Source: Bacillota bacterium (GTDB taxonomy: Bacteria; Bacillota; Clostridia; Lachnospirales; Lachnospiraceae). From it: DNA of 13,408 nucleotides. The stretch covers positions 1 through 13,408 of the forward strand of contig JAEZUM010000072.1 of assembly GCA_023421075.1 (NCBI GenBank), given 5' to 3'. The notes under the pieces were generated by a model, which made no database searches, was not told the DNA's origin, and saw nothing but the letters and a program-made list of their open reading frames with translations. Positions 1-7,800 of the stretch are shown here, piece by piece. Both the position numbers and the translations under genes were made by a program. Positions within the stretch are counted from its first letter, which is position 1. Every line of letters begins with the position of its first letter.

Positions 1-2
1 AT

Positions 3-1223
3 ACTTACTATATACAGAAACTTGATGACCTGGATTTAAATTTGTTTAAATCTTATCGAAACGTAGGTATTACAGCAGGGGCATCGACCCCAAACAATAT
101 TATCAAGGAGGTTCATACCGCTATGTCTGAGAAGAGTTTTGAACAATTATTAGAAGAAGAGAAAGTAGTGAAAATAAGCAACGGTGATGTTGTAGAAGGA
201 ATTGTCTTGGGTGTGAAAGATGATGAAATCATCTTAAATATAGGCTACAAGTCGGAAGGTATCATTACAAGAAGCGAATACACCAATACACCCAACCTCG
301 ATTTAAGAACCGTTGTGAATGTTGGCGATGTTATGCAGGCTAAGATTCTTAAGGTAAATGACGGGGAAGGACAAGTTGCATTAACCTATAAGAGATTAGC
401 TGCTGAAAAGGGCAACAAGAGATTAGAGGAAGCATTTGAGAATCATGAAGTATTATCCGCTAAAGTTGCTGCTGTATTAAACGGTGGCTTAAGCGTAATC
501 ATTGATGAAGCAAGAGTATTTATTCCTGCAAGCCTTATTTCCGACTCTTATGAGAAGGATCTTGCTAAGTACGCAGGCGAGAAGATTGATTTTGTTATCA
601 CTGAGTTCAATCCGAAGAAGAGAAGAATTATCGGCGATCGCAAGCAGTTAATCGTTGCAAAGAAAGAAGTTTTAAAGAAAGACTTATTTGAGAAGATCAA
701 GGTTGGCGATACCGTAGAGGGTACTGTAAAGAACATTACTGATTTCGGTGCATTCATCGATCTTGGTGGTGCTGACGGTCTTCTTCATATCTCCGAAATG
801 AGCTGGGGAAGAGTAGAGAACCCGAAGAAGGTTTATAAAGTAGGCGATACCGTTAAGGCATTCGTGAAAGATATTCAGGGCGAGAAGATTGCTCTCTCCT
901 TAAAGTTTGAAGGCGCTAATCCCTGGATCAATGCAGAGACCAAGTATGCAGTTGGCAATGTTGTTACAGGAACTGTTGCTCGTATGACTGATTTCGGTGC
1001 TTTCGTTGAATTAGAGCCCGGAATTGATGCTTTATTACATGTATCCCAGATCTCTAAGGAGCACGTTGAGAAACCTGCAGATGCATTAAAGATTGGACAG
1101 GAAGTAACCGCTAGAGTTGTTGAATTCAACAAAGACGACAAGAAAATCAGCTTAAGTGTAAAGGCATTAGAAGCTCCTGAGAAGGAAGCAGAAGCACCGG
1201 TTGATGCTCCTGTAGAAGAATAA
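3..1223 (+). CDS. ispH-rpsA: IspH (HMBPP reductase)-ribosomal S1-like fusion, 3' part
   Basis: The frame is open to the left edge, so the true start lies outside the window; 406 residues are visible. The first ~37 residues are the C-terminal end of IspH, the 4Fe-4S reductase making IPP and DMAPP in the MEP isoprenoid pathway: a TYYIQ-LDDLDL run, then the hallmark VGITAGASTPNNIIKEV at about nt 63-113. From nt 123 the protein becomes an S1-like protein with four OB-fold S1 repeats at roughly nt 180-400, 435-650, 700-905 and 950-1175. The last two are the most canonical (VGDTVEGTVKNITDFGAFIDL; VGNVVTGTVARMTDFGAFVEL). The tail is acidic and Ala/Pro-rich. IspH-S1 fusions are known in Clostridia. 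The S1 part probably binds mRNA or ribosomes; why the two are joined is not evident here. An internal ATG at 123 with its own Shine-Dalgarno could also yield free S1 (listed separately). Terminator-like hairpins follow. Confidence 0.93.
   Translation, partial: TYYIQKLDDLDLNLFKSYRNVGITAGASTPNNIIKEVHTAMSEKSFEQLLEEEKVVKISNGDVVEGIVLGVKDDEIILNIGYKSEGIITRSEYTNTPNLDLRTVVNVGDVMQAKILKVNDGEGQVALTYKRLAAEKGNKRLEEAFENHEVLSAKVAAVLNGGLSVIIDEARVFIPASLISDSYEKDLAKYAGEKIDFVITEFNPKKRRIIGDRKQLIVAKKEVLKKDLFEKIKVGDTVEGTVKNITDFGAFIDLGGADGLLHISEMSWGRVENPKKVYKVGDTVKAFVKDIQGEKIALSLKFEGANPWINAETKYAVGNVVTGTVARMTDFGAFVELEPGIDALLHVSQISKEHVEKPADALKIGQEVTARVVEFNKDDKKISLSVKALEAPEKEAEAPVDAPVEE
105..125 (+). promoter_or_regulatory. 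Possible internal ribosome binding site and start (free S1)
   Basis: AAGGAGG at 105-111 is a near-perfect Shine-Dalgarno, 11 nt ahead of an in-frame ATG at 123, exactly at the IspH/S1 junction. Starting there would give a 366-residue protein with all four S1 repeats and none of IspH, a size close to free Firmicute S1 homologues. The same bases also encode the conserved Ile-Lys-Glu-Val at the end of IspH, so the match may be a by-product of coding. Whether it is used cannot be told from sequence. Confidence 0.4.
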
Positions 1224-1251
1224 TCGAACACTTTTCGGATAATCACTTCAT

Positions 1252-1276
1252 ATTGACTGGTTTTATAACAGTCAAT
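1252..1276 (+). other. Hairpin after the ispH-S1 gene
   Basis: ATTGACTG at 1252-1259 and CAGTCAAT at 1269-1276 form a perfect 8-bp stem with a 9-nt AT-rich loop. No T-run follows, so it is a weak terminator candidate by itself; it may protect the 3' end or act with the terminator 20 nt downstream. Confidence 0.45.
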
Positions 1277-1297
1277 CATATTTAGTAACCAAAAATA

Positions 1298-1332
1298 ACT
1301 GAGAGATATTTTACATGTCTCTCAGTATTTTT
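1298..1332 (+). terminator. Rho-independent terminator after ispH-S1
   Basis: ACTGAGAGA at 1298-1306 pairs perfectly with TCTCTCAGT at 1318-1326 (9 bp, 11-nt loop) and is followed by ATTTTT. It lies 37 nt before the cheR start, and I see no convincing promoter in that gap. cheR may therefore depend on readthrough or on a promoter I cannot recognise. Confidence 0.75.
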
Positions 1333-1369
1333 AAAAATACGTCAAACGGATGATAAAGGAGAATTTGTC

Positions 1370-2149
1370 TTGCTGGGTAGTTATGAAACGTTTAAACAAT
1401 CCATTTATGATATGACAAAGATTGATCTGAATTCCTATAAGGAACGCCAGATGAGACGGCGTATTGAAGCGCTGATCACCAAACACGGAATAACCTCCTT
1501 TGCTGATTATGTAACCAGACTAAAATCAGATAAAGTAGCATTTGACGAGTTTATTAATTATATTACCATTAATGTATCCGAATTTTATCGGAATCCGGAG
1601 CAGTGGGCTTTACTGGAGAAGGAAGTTTTCCCTTATCTTATAGATCATTTTGGGAAGGACTTAAAGATTTGGAGTGCTGCCTGCTCTACCGGAGATGAAC
1701 CCTATTCTTTAGTTATGCTGTTATCTAAGTTCCTGCCCTTGAATAAGATCAAGGTGCTGGCAACAGATATCGATAAGACCGTTATGGCCAAGGCGCAGAT
1801 GGGTATCTACCATGTGAAAAGCTTGAAGGCATTACCGGAAGAAATCCTAAACAAATATTTTGTGATGATTAACGATCGAACCTATCAGATTTCCGATCAA
1901 ATTAAAGCCTGTGTAGAATTCAAGCAACATGATTTGCTTCGAGATCCATATCCGACGAATTGTGATTTAATAATCTGTCGAAATGTATTAATCTATTTTA
2001 CGGACGAGGCTAAGAATAAGATATACTCAGACTTTAATAAGGCTCTGAAAAAGGACGGTCTGTTGTTTGTCGGAAGCACAGAGCAAATTATTCAGGCACA
2101 ACAGATTGGATTTCATAATTACAAATCATTTTTCTATAAAAAGGCATAA
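1370..2149 (+). CDS. cheR: CheR-type protein-glutamate O-methyltransferase
   Basis: 259 residues, full length for CheR. The family transfers methyl from S-adenosylmethionine to glutamates of chemoreceptors, setting receptor adaptation. The N-terminal helical CheR domain spans about residues 1-75 and ends in INVSEFYRNP (67-76), the family's TxNxTxFFR motif with Ser and Tyr substituted. The Rossmann methyltransferase domain follows, with the SAM-binding WSAACSTGDEPYS at 101-113 and the late motif RNVLIYF at 204-210. The start is TTG at 1370, chosen because AAAGGAG (1355-1361) sits 8 nt upstream and the protein begins as expected. No tetratricopeptide tail and no receptor-binding extension is visible. 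It is flanked by terminators, with no cheB, cheA or receptor gene alongside, so it is an orphan copy. Its target could be chemoreceptors encoded elsewhere. The family is certain; the substrate is inferred. Confidence 0.93.
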   Translation: MLGSYETFKQSIYDMTKIDLNSYKERQMRRRIEALITKHGITSFADYVTRLKSDKVAFDEFINYITINVSEFYRNPEQWALLEKEVFPYLIDHFGKDLKIWSAACSTGDEPYSLVMLLSKFLPLNKIKVLATDIDKTVMAKAQMGIYHVKSLKALPEEILNKYFVMINDRTYQISDQIKACVEFKQHDLLRDPYPTNCDLIICRNVLIYFTDEAKNKIYSDFNKALKKDGLLFVGSTEQIIQAQQIGFHNYKSFFYKKA

Positions 2150-2191
2150 TGATCGAGTTTCACAATGGATAATGATAAGTATAATTTCAAG

Positions 2192-2219
2192 CCTCTGCAT
2201 ATTATGCAGAGGTTTTATT
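2192..2219 (+). terminator. Rho-independent terminator of cheR
   Basis: CCTCTGCAT (2192-2200) and ATGCAGAGG (2204-2212) make a perfect 9-bp stem closed by a 3-nt loop, followed by TTTTATT. It lies 43 nt past the cheR stop, a textbook intrinsic terminator. Confidence 0.9.
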
Positions 2220-2361
2220 GTTCATGTTTGTGCAAGGACCTTTAAAGTAGATGATTTATCGATAGGCTACGCAAGAATTTTGTGTATAATAATTCGAATA
2301 TAACATTATGAATAATTGATATATGTAAAAGCTTATATTTCTATAAAATGTGGTTGATTTT

Positions 2362-2370
2362 TGGTATAAT
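2362..2370 (+). promoter_or_regulatory. Extended -10 promoter for the plsX-acpP transcript
   Basis: TGG followed by TATAAT (2365-2370) is a perfect extended -10 element. No good -35 hexamer stands 16-18 bp upstream, which extended -10 promoters tolerate. Transcription would start near 2377 and give a leader of about 300 nt before plsX. It is the best promoter in the cheR-plsX spacer. Confidence 0.55.
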
Positions 2371-2392
2371 ATCGAGTATATTGTTTTATAGA

Positions 2393-2635
2393 TTAGCTTA
2401 CCAATACATAGGAAACACTAAGTATAGTAAGATGATAAGACTAACAGCACATTATAAAGAATATTTTGCTAGGAAGCTTAATATGTATATTGTGAATTAT
2501 AAAGCATAATTCACCTTCAATGGCTGTGCTTGAAGCATCCAAGTGTAATTACACACTAGGCACAGACGAAAACATTAGGACAGGTATGTGAGTCTTATTG
2601 AATTAAGAAAATCATAATTCGAATCACATTCGTCC
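2393..2635 (+). promoter_or_regulatory. Structured 5' leader of plsX, unidentified RNA
   Basis: The spacer downstream of the extended -10 promoter holds a series of complementary pairs in transcript order. TTAGCTTA (2393-2400) pairs with TAAGACTAA (2436-2444), one A bulged. GTGAATTAT (2492-2500) pairs perfectly with ATAATTCAC (2506-2514). CTTCAA (2515-2520) pairs with TTGAAG (2530-2535); its loop holds CTGTGC (2524-2529), which can pair with GCACAG (2560-2565), giving a possible pseudoknot. TTGAATTA (2598-2605) pairs with TAATTCGA (2615-2622, one G-U), nested in ATGTGA/TCACAT (2586-2591/2624-2629) and GGAC/GTCC (2578-2581/2632-2635). I recognise no known riboswitch or T-box in it. It may be a regulatory leader, a small RNA, or AT-rich chance pairing. 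The rest of the 530-base spacer shows no credible gene. Confidence 0.4.
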
Positions 2636-2679
2636 TTCATGTTGTTATGCATTCTTTATAATGATGAATGGGAGGAACA

Positions 2680-3690
2680 ATGCAGAATATGATTACGATT
2701 GCAGTCGATGCAATGGGTGGCGATAATGCCCCCGGGGAGATCATAAAGGGTGCTGTACTTGCAGTTCAGGAAAGGAAAGATATCAAGGTTGTTCTAACCG
2801 GTGATGAAGATATCATTCGCAAGGAGCTGGGTTCCTATGATTACGATAAGGAGCGCCTTCAAATTGTACATGCGCCGGAAATCATCACTAATTGTGAAGC
2901 ACCGGTCCTGGCAATTCGTCGTAAAAAGAATTCATCAATTGTGGTTGCTCTTCAAATGGTTAAGAACAAAGAAGCAGATGCGTTTGTTTCTGCCGGTAGT
3001 ACCGGAGCAGTTCTTGCCGGAGGTCAATTGATTGTCGGTCGTATCAGTGGAGTAGAACGTCCTCCGCTGGCCCCGCTCATTCCAACAATGAATGGAGTAT
3101 CCTTATTAATCGACTGCGGAGCGAATGTTGATGCAAGATCGACTCATCTGGTACAATTTGCTAAAATGGGATCTATCTATATGGAGAATATCTTAGGAAT
3201 TAAGAATCCCAGAGTAGCAATCGTGAACATCGGTGCCGAAGAGGAAAAAGGTAATCTTTTAGTGAAAGAAACTTTCCCTTTGTTAAAGAACTGTAGCGAT
3301 ATTAACTTTATTGGCAGTATTGAAGCCAGAGAGATCCCGAATGGTGCCGCTGATGTTATTGTATGCGAGGCATTTGTGGGAAATGTAATATTAAAGCTTT
3401 ATGAAGGTCTTGGAACCGCACTGGTCAAGAAAATCAAAACAGGTCTTATGAGTACAACGAAAAGCAAAATAGGTGCTCTTTTATGTAAGCCTGCTTTGAA
3501 GGAAACCTTAAAAGATTTTGATGCTACAAAGTATGGTGGTGCACCGCTGCTTGGCTTAAACGGTCTGGTTGTGAAAACACACGGTAATGCGAAGAGCAAC
3601 GAGGTACATAATTCTATCCTCCAATGCGTAACCTTTACCGAACAAAATATTAATGATAAAATCAGAAATAATCTTAACAAAAACGAATAA
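2680..3690 (+). CDS. plsX: Acyl-ACP:phosphate acyltransferase PlsX
   Basis: 336 residues from the chosen start, usual for PlsX. The enzyme converts acyl-ACP and phosphate to acyl-phosphate, the donor for PlsY in the first acylation of glycerol-3-phosphate; it is peripheral at the inner face of the membrane. The N-terminal IAVDAMGGDNAP is diagnostic, as are SAGSTGAVLAGG and GVERPPLAPLIPT in the middle and KYGGAPLLGLNGLVVKTHG near the end. The longest frame starts at 2668, but that ATG overlaps the Shine-Dalgarno (GGGAGG, 2670-2675); ATG 2680 is preferred although the spacing is short (4 nt). ATG 2689, giving MITIAVDAMGG, is a possible alternative at 13 nt. acpP follows 23 nt after the stop, so the two are co-transcribed. 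Bacillus-type fabD and fabG are not between them, and rpmF is not upstream. Confidence 0.95.
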   Translation: MQNMITIAVDAMGGDNAPGEIIKGAVLAVQERKDIKVVLTGDEDIIRKELGSYDYDKERLQIVHAPEIITNCEAPVLAIRRKKNSSIVVALQMVKNKEADAFVSAGSTGAVLAGGQLIVGRISGVERPPLAPLIPTMNGVSLLIDCGANVDARSTHLVQFAKMGSIYMENILGIKNPRVAIVNIGAEEEKGNLLVKETFPLLKNCSDINFIGSIEAREIPNGAADVIVCEAFVGNVILKLYEGLGTALVKKIKTGLMSTTKSKIGALLCKPALKETLKDFDATKYGGAPLLGLNGLVVKTHGNAKSNEVHNSILQCVTFTEQNINDKIRNNLNKNE

Positions 3691-3713
3691 ATCATAAAAG
3701 AAGGGTGAATGTT

Positions 3714-3944
3714 ATGGAATTTGAAAAATTACAGAAAATTATCAGTGAAGTATTAAATGTAGACGAAGATGAGATTACGACGGAGACCACTTTTGTGGAT
3801 GATCTTGGAGCAGACTCACTTGATGTATTTCAGATCATTATGGGTATCGAAGAGGAATTCGATATCGAGATCGCTAATGAGGAAGCAGAGAATATCGTAA
3901 CGGTTGCAGATGCAATCGAACAAATAAAGAACGCTTTGAATTAA
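3714..3944 (+). CDS. acpP: Acyl carrier protein
   Basis: 76 residues and strongly acidic, a standard type II fatty-acid-synthesis carrier protein. Ser35 in the GADSLD motif is the site of 4'-phosphopantetheine attachment. Helix II then reads DVFQIIMGIEEEFDIEI, with Gln where many ACPs have Glu two residues after the variable pair. The longer frame starts with GTG at 3705, but that codon overlaps the Shine-Dalgarno AAGGG (3701-3705). ATG 3714 gives 8-nt spacing and the usual N-terminus. ACP carries the acyl chains that PlsX consumes, which explains the pairing with plsX directly upstream. Two hairpins follow, so the plsX-acpP transcript probably ends here at least in part. Confidence 0.96.
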   Translation: MEFEKLQKIISEVLNVDEDEITTETTFVDDLGADSLDVFQIIMGIEEEFDIEIANEEAENIVTVADAIEQIKNALN

Positions 3945-3953
3945 TAAACGATT

Positions 3954-3985
3954 ATATTTCGTTTTTTGTAACGAAATATTTTTCT
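3954..3985 (+). terminator. Terminator after acpP
   Basis: ATATTTCGTT (3954-3963) pairs perfectly with AACGAAATAT (3970-3979), a 10-bp stem with a 6-nt loop, running into TTTTTCT. The stem is AT-rich, so termination may be partial. It begins 10 nt past the acpP stop. Confidence 0.7.
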
Positions 3986-4001
3986 AAGAATTATCAGAGG
4001 T

Positions 4002-4050
4002 ATGGAAAAGCCCTGTGAATAAGGTTCGCCTTATCTATGGGCTTTTCCAT
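4002..4050 (+). terminator. Long two-part hairpin between acpP and rnc
   Basis: ATGGAAAAGCCC (4002-4013) pairs perfectly with GGGCTTTTCCAT (4039-4050), a 12-bp outer stem. Inside it ATAAGG (4019-4024) and CCTTAT (4029-4034) form a second stem capped by TTCG. The AAAAGCCC/GGGCTTTT core looks like a bidirectional intrinsic terminator, but the T-run is only four bases and then broken by CC. It ends 36 nt before the rnc start. An alternative reading is a double-stranded target for the RNase III encoded next door. I see no clear separate promoter for rnc, so readthrough is likely. Confidence 0.6.
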
Positions 4051-4086
4051 CTATATAAGAGTTGAAAGGAGGCATCGTAAAACCGT

Positions 4087-4791
4087 ATGAAGTTACGCAA
4101 AAAAGCAGACTCATCCCAGCCGGTACTGGAAAGTAAAATAAAATATCATTTTACGGATCCATCGATACTGACCCATGCTTTAACCCATAGTTCCTATGCC
4201 AATGAGATGAGGATGAATAAAGAAAAGAGTAATGAGCGTCTTGAATTCCTGGGCGATGCGGTACTTGAGCTTGTAACTAGCGAATATGTGTATAAGGAAT
4301 ATGTTGATCTCTCCGAAGGGGATTTAACCAAGCTTCGTGCAAGTATCGTATGTGAGCAGACGCTGTCTGCCTGTGCCAGAGATTTACAAATCGGAGAGTA
4401 TTTATTTTTAGGTAAGGGTGAAGATATTTCCGGTGGAAGGGAACGGGATTCCATCTTATCCGATGCACTTGAGGCAGTGATCGGTGCCATTTATCTCGAC
4501 GGTGGTTTTACTAATGCAAAAGAGTTTATCAGAAGCTTTATTTTAGCTGATTTAAAAAACAAAGATCTCTTTTTCGATAGCAAGACTATCTTACAGGAAA
4601 TCATCCAAAACAATAACAATGGACAAAAGCTTCGGTACAAATTGATCTCGGAAGAGGGTCCGGATCATAGTAAGATTTTTACCGTTGCTGTCTGTGTCGG
4701 TAATGATGAGATCGGTATCGGTACCGGCAGGACGAAAAAAGCTGCGGAACAGGAAGCTGCTTATCAGGCTATTCAATCACTTCGCGAATAA
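4087..4791 (+). CDS. rnc: Ribonuclease III
   Basis: 234 residues, normal length. It cuts double-stranded RNA, maturing 16S and 23S rRNA and processing mRNAs. The catalytic domain (about 15-155) carries the signature NERLEFLGDAVL (49-60) with acidic residues Glu50, Glu53 and Asp57, and the second metal-binding set Asp126 and Glu129 in SDALEAVIGA. The double-stranded-RNA-binding domain spans about 166-233 and ends in RTKKAAEQEAAYQAI. All expected catalytic residues are present. An in-frame stop at 4078-4080 leaves ATG 4087 as the first possible start. The strong Shine-Dalgarno AAAGGAGG (4065-4072) is 14 nt away, longer than usual. smc follows after 47 nt, a conserved Firmicute pairing that suggests one transcript. 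Confidence 0.96.
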   Translation: MKLRKKADSSQPVLESKIKYHFTDPSILTHALTHSSYANEMRMNKEKSNERLEFLGDAVLELVTSEYVYKEYVDLSEGDLTKLRASIVCEQTLSACARDLQIGEYLFLGKGEDISGGRERDSILSDALEAVIGAIYLDGGFTNAKEFIRSFILADLKNKDLFFDSKTILQEIIQNNNNGQKLRYKLISEEGPDHSKIFTVAVCVGNDEIGIGTGRTKKAAEQEAAYQAIQSLRE

Positions 4792-4838
4792 GCAGATTTT
4801 TGAACAAAGCACATTAGGATATAGATGGGAGACTATGA

Positions 4839-7800
4839 ATGTATTTAAAAAGTATTGAGGTTCACGGTTTTAAATCTTTTGCCAATAAAATAGTACTCGA
4901 ATTTCATGATGGTATTACCGGTATTGTCGGACCGAACGGAAGCGGAAAAAGCAATGTGGCCGATGCCGTTCGTTGGGTTCTGGGCGAACAAAGTGCAAAG
5001 CAGCTTCGTGGTGCTAAGATGGAGGACGTTATCTTCTCCGGAACACAGACCCGTAAACCCCTTGGATATGCTTATGTTGCCATTACCCTGGACAACTCTG
5101 ACCATAAGCTTCCGATAGAATATGAAGAGGTTACAGTAGCCAGGCGAGTATATCGCTCCGGAGAAAGCGAATATTTGATTAATGGTACCTCCTGCCGATT
5201 GAAGGATGTCAATGAATTATTCATGGATACCGGTATCGGCAAAGAAGGCTATTCGATTATCGGACAAGGTCAGATTGATAAAATTCTTAGCGGAAAACCG
5301 GAGGATCGTCGTGAACTCTTTGATGAAGCGGCCGGTATTGTTAAATTTAAACGAAGAAAATATGCTGCCGAAAAGAATCTGGAGGAGGAGAAGCTAAATC
5401 TTTCTCGTATTACCGATATCCTCAGGGAGATCGAGAAGCAACTGGCACCATTAGAGAAGCAATCCGCGGTTGCCAGAATATATCTAAAATTAAAAGAAGA
5501 ATTGAAAAGCTTAGAGGTGAATCAATTCCTAAAGGAATATGATAAGCTTCGTACCTCCAAGGATCAGCTTGAAGAGAAGTTAAACATAGCTACGGCAGAT
5601 TTTGAGGGAACAAAATTAGAGTATGAGAATACGAAGGAAGAATATGTCCGTCTGGAGCAGCAATTAGAAGAATGCGATCAGGTGATTGAGGAAGACAAGA
5701 ATACCTTTAATGACTTAAAGCTTCGGAAAGAAAAAGCAGAAGGCGAGATAAAGGTATTAAAGGAACAGATCAGCAGTCTGCAACAAAACGATGCCTATAT
5801 TCAAACAAGAATTGAAAATACGGAGAAGGATATCGAAGCCAAGAAAGCCGAAGAAAATAATTATCTGACGGAGAAAAACTCCGTGGATGATAAGATATCC
5901 GGAATGGACGATCTTCTTACCATAGCTCTGAAAGAATTGAATCAAATCAAAGAAAACATACTGAAATATTCAAAGGAAATTGAAGAATGTAATAATGGAA
6001 TCTTTGAACATTTGAATATCAACTCCGGTATTAAGAGTAATATGCAGCGTTATGAAACAATGCTGGAACAGAACACCTTACGAAAAGCGGATTTGAATCA
6101 AAGAATTCTAAAGAACAAGAGTGAGGAGTGTCTGTACGATGAAACTATTGAAGCCTCGAAGGAACGCCTGAAACAGGTTTCTGAAATCATCATCCGTGAA
6201 ACCGCGAAAAGTGAAGAGATCGAGAAGACAATCAATGATACTCAGCTTCTCATTGATTCCATCAATAATGAGCATAATGAATTACAGGCCAAATACCTTG
6301 GTGAAAAGTCTCGGTTGGATTCTTTGATGAATCTTACAGAACGCTACGAGGGATATGGGATCAGTATCAAAAAGGTAATGGAGCGAAAGCCACAGATGCC
6401 CGGAATCGTGGGCGTAGTTGCTGATATCATCAAAGTTGACAAGGCTTATGAGACCGCGATTGAAACGGCGCTCGGTGGATCCATCCAAAATATAGTTACG
6501 GAGGATGAAGCTACCGCCAAGAATTTAATCCAGTATCTGAAACAAAACAAGTTCGGTAGAGCAACCTTTCTTCCTTTAACTAATCTATCCATGAATAACA
6601 ATATGAATAACGAGAAGGTATTAAAGGAAACCGGTGTTCTTGGTATCGCAAGCAGCCTGGTAGAAGCCGATTCAAAATTTAAAGCATTGATCGACTATCT
6701 TCTGGGAAGAATTATTGTTGTGGATGATATTGATCATGCAACAATCATTGCAAAAAAATATAATTACAGCCTCCGACTCGTTACCTTGGAGGGGGAATTG
6801 CTTACCCCCGGTGGCTCCATTTCAGGTGGTGCATATAAGAATGCAAGCAACCTTCTCGGAAGGCGACGTGAAATCGAGGAGATGGAGGATGCTGTTAACG
6901 CTTTGGATAAACAAACCAAAGACCTATTGTTTAAAAGAGAAGAGGCCCGTGATCGGAGAACAAGTTTGCGCGGAGAGTTGGAAGCTTTGAAGCAATCACT
7001 GCAGGCTAGATTTTTGGAGCAGAATACCGCGAAGATGAATCTGGACCGTGAGCTCACAAAAAAGGCTGAATCAGAAGCGATCTATCAGGAATATGTCAGG
7101 GAACTTCAGGAGATTGAGCTTCAAGCCCGCGATCTGAAGGATAATTTGACCAAGTTAAACGAATCCTTAACTCAGAACTCACAACAGAATAAAGAAAAAG
7201 AATCCTTGATTGAACAGCTGAATAAAAAGCTGGAGGAAGAACGTGGATTAGAACAGACAGCGAATGAAAAGGCTTCCTCCATGAAGTTAGAGATGTCAAC
7301 CTTGGAGCAGAGCAATCAGTTTATTCTTGAAAACATTCGACGTGTGAAGAGAGAGATTGATAAATTATATGAGGAAGAATCTGCTTTGAAAGCGGATATT
7401 AGCCGTGCCTCCATCGTGATCGAAGAAAAGAATGAAACCATCCGTCAAACAGAAGAATTGATGAAGACTTTCGAAAGCCAGATTGCAGTGTTGGAGGAAA
7501 GAATCAAAAATCAATCAGCAGAACGAGAGCACATAACCAGTATTCATAAGAATTTCTTCACAAAGCGGGAGGAATTATCCAACCGTATGACTGAACTTGA
7601 CAAGGAATGCTTCCGGTTAAATGGTCAGAGAGAAAAGATGATTGAGCAGACCGACCTGCAAATGAGTTATATGTGGGAAGAATACGAACTGACCTACTCC
7701 ACAGCTGCAGAGTATCCGATTGATGAAGAAATCAGTCTGACACAGGCAAAGAAAATGATAGGCGAAATAAAGACCAAGATCAAGAAGCTCGGCGATGTCA

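Noticed and set aside
2285..2290. TATAAT downstream of the cheR terminator as a promoter.
   Set aside because: No TG extension at the right distance and no -35; the element at 2362-2370 is better.
2348..2509. A 53-codon + strand frame (ATG to TAA) with a hydrophobic start, MWLIFGIISSILFYRLAYQ, then a basic tail, resembling a small membrane peptide.
   Set aside because: No Shine-Dalgarno precedes the ATG, it overlaps the extended -10 element, and its end runs through a perfect hairpin. Frames of this length occur by chance in AT-rich DNA.
2657..2662. TATAAT immediately before plsX as a promoter.
   Set aside because: It has no -35 at proper spacing and transcription would start inside the Shine-Dalgarno region, leaving no leader.
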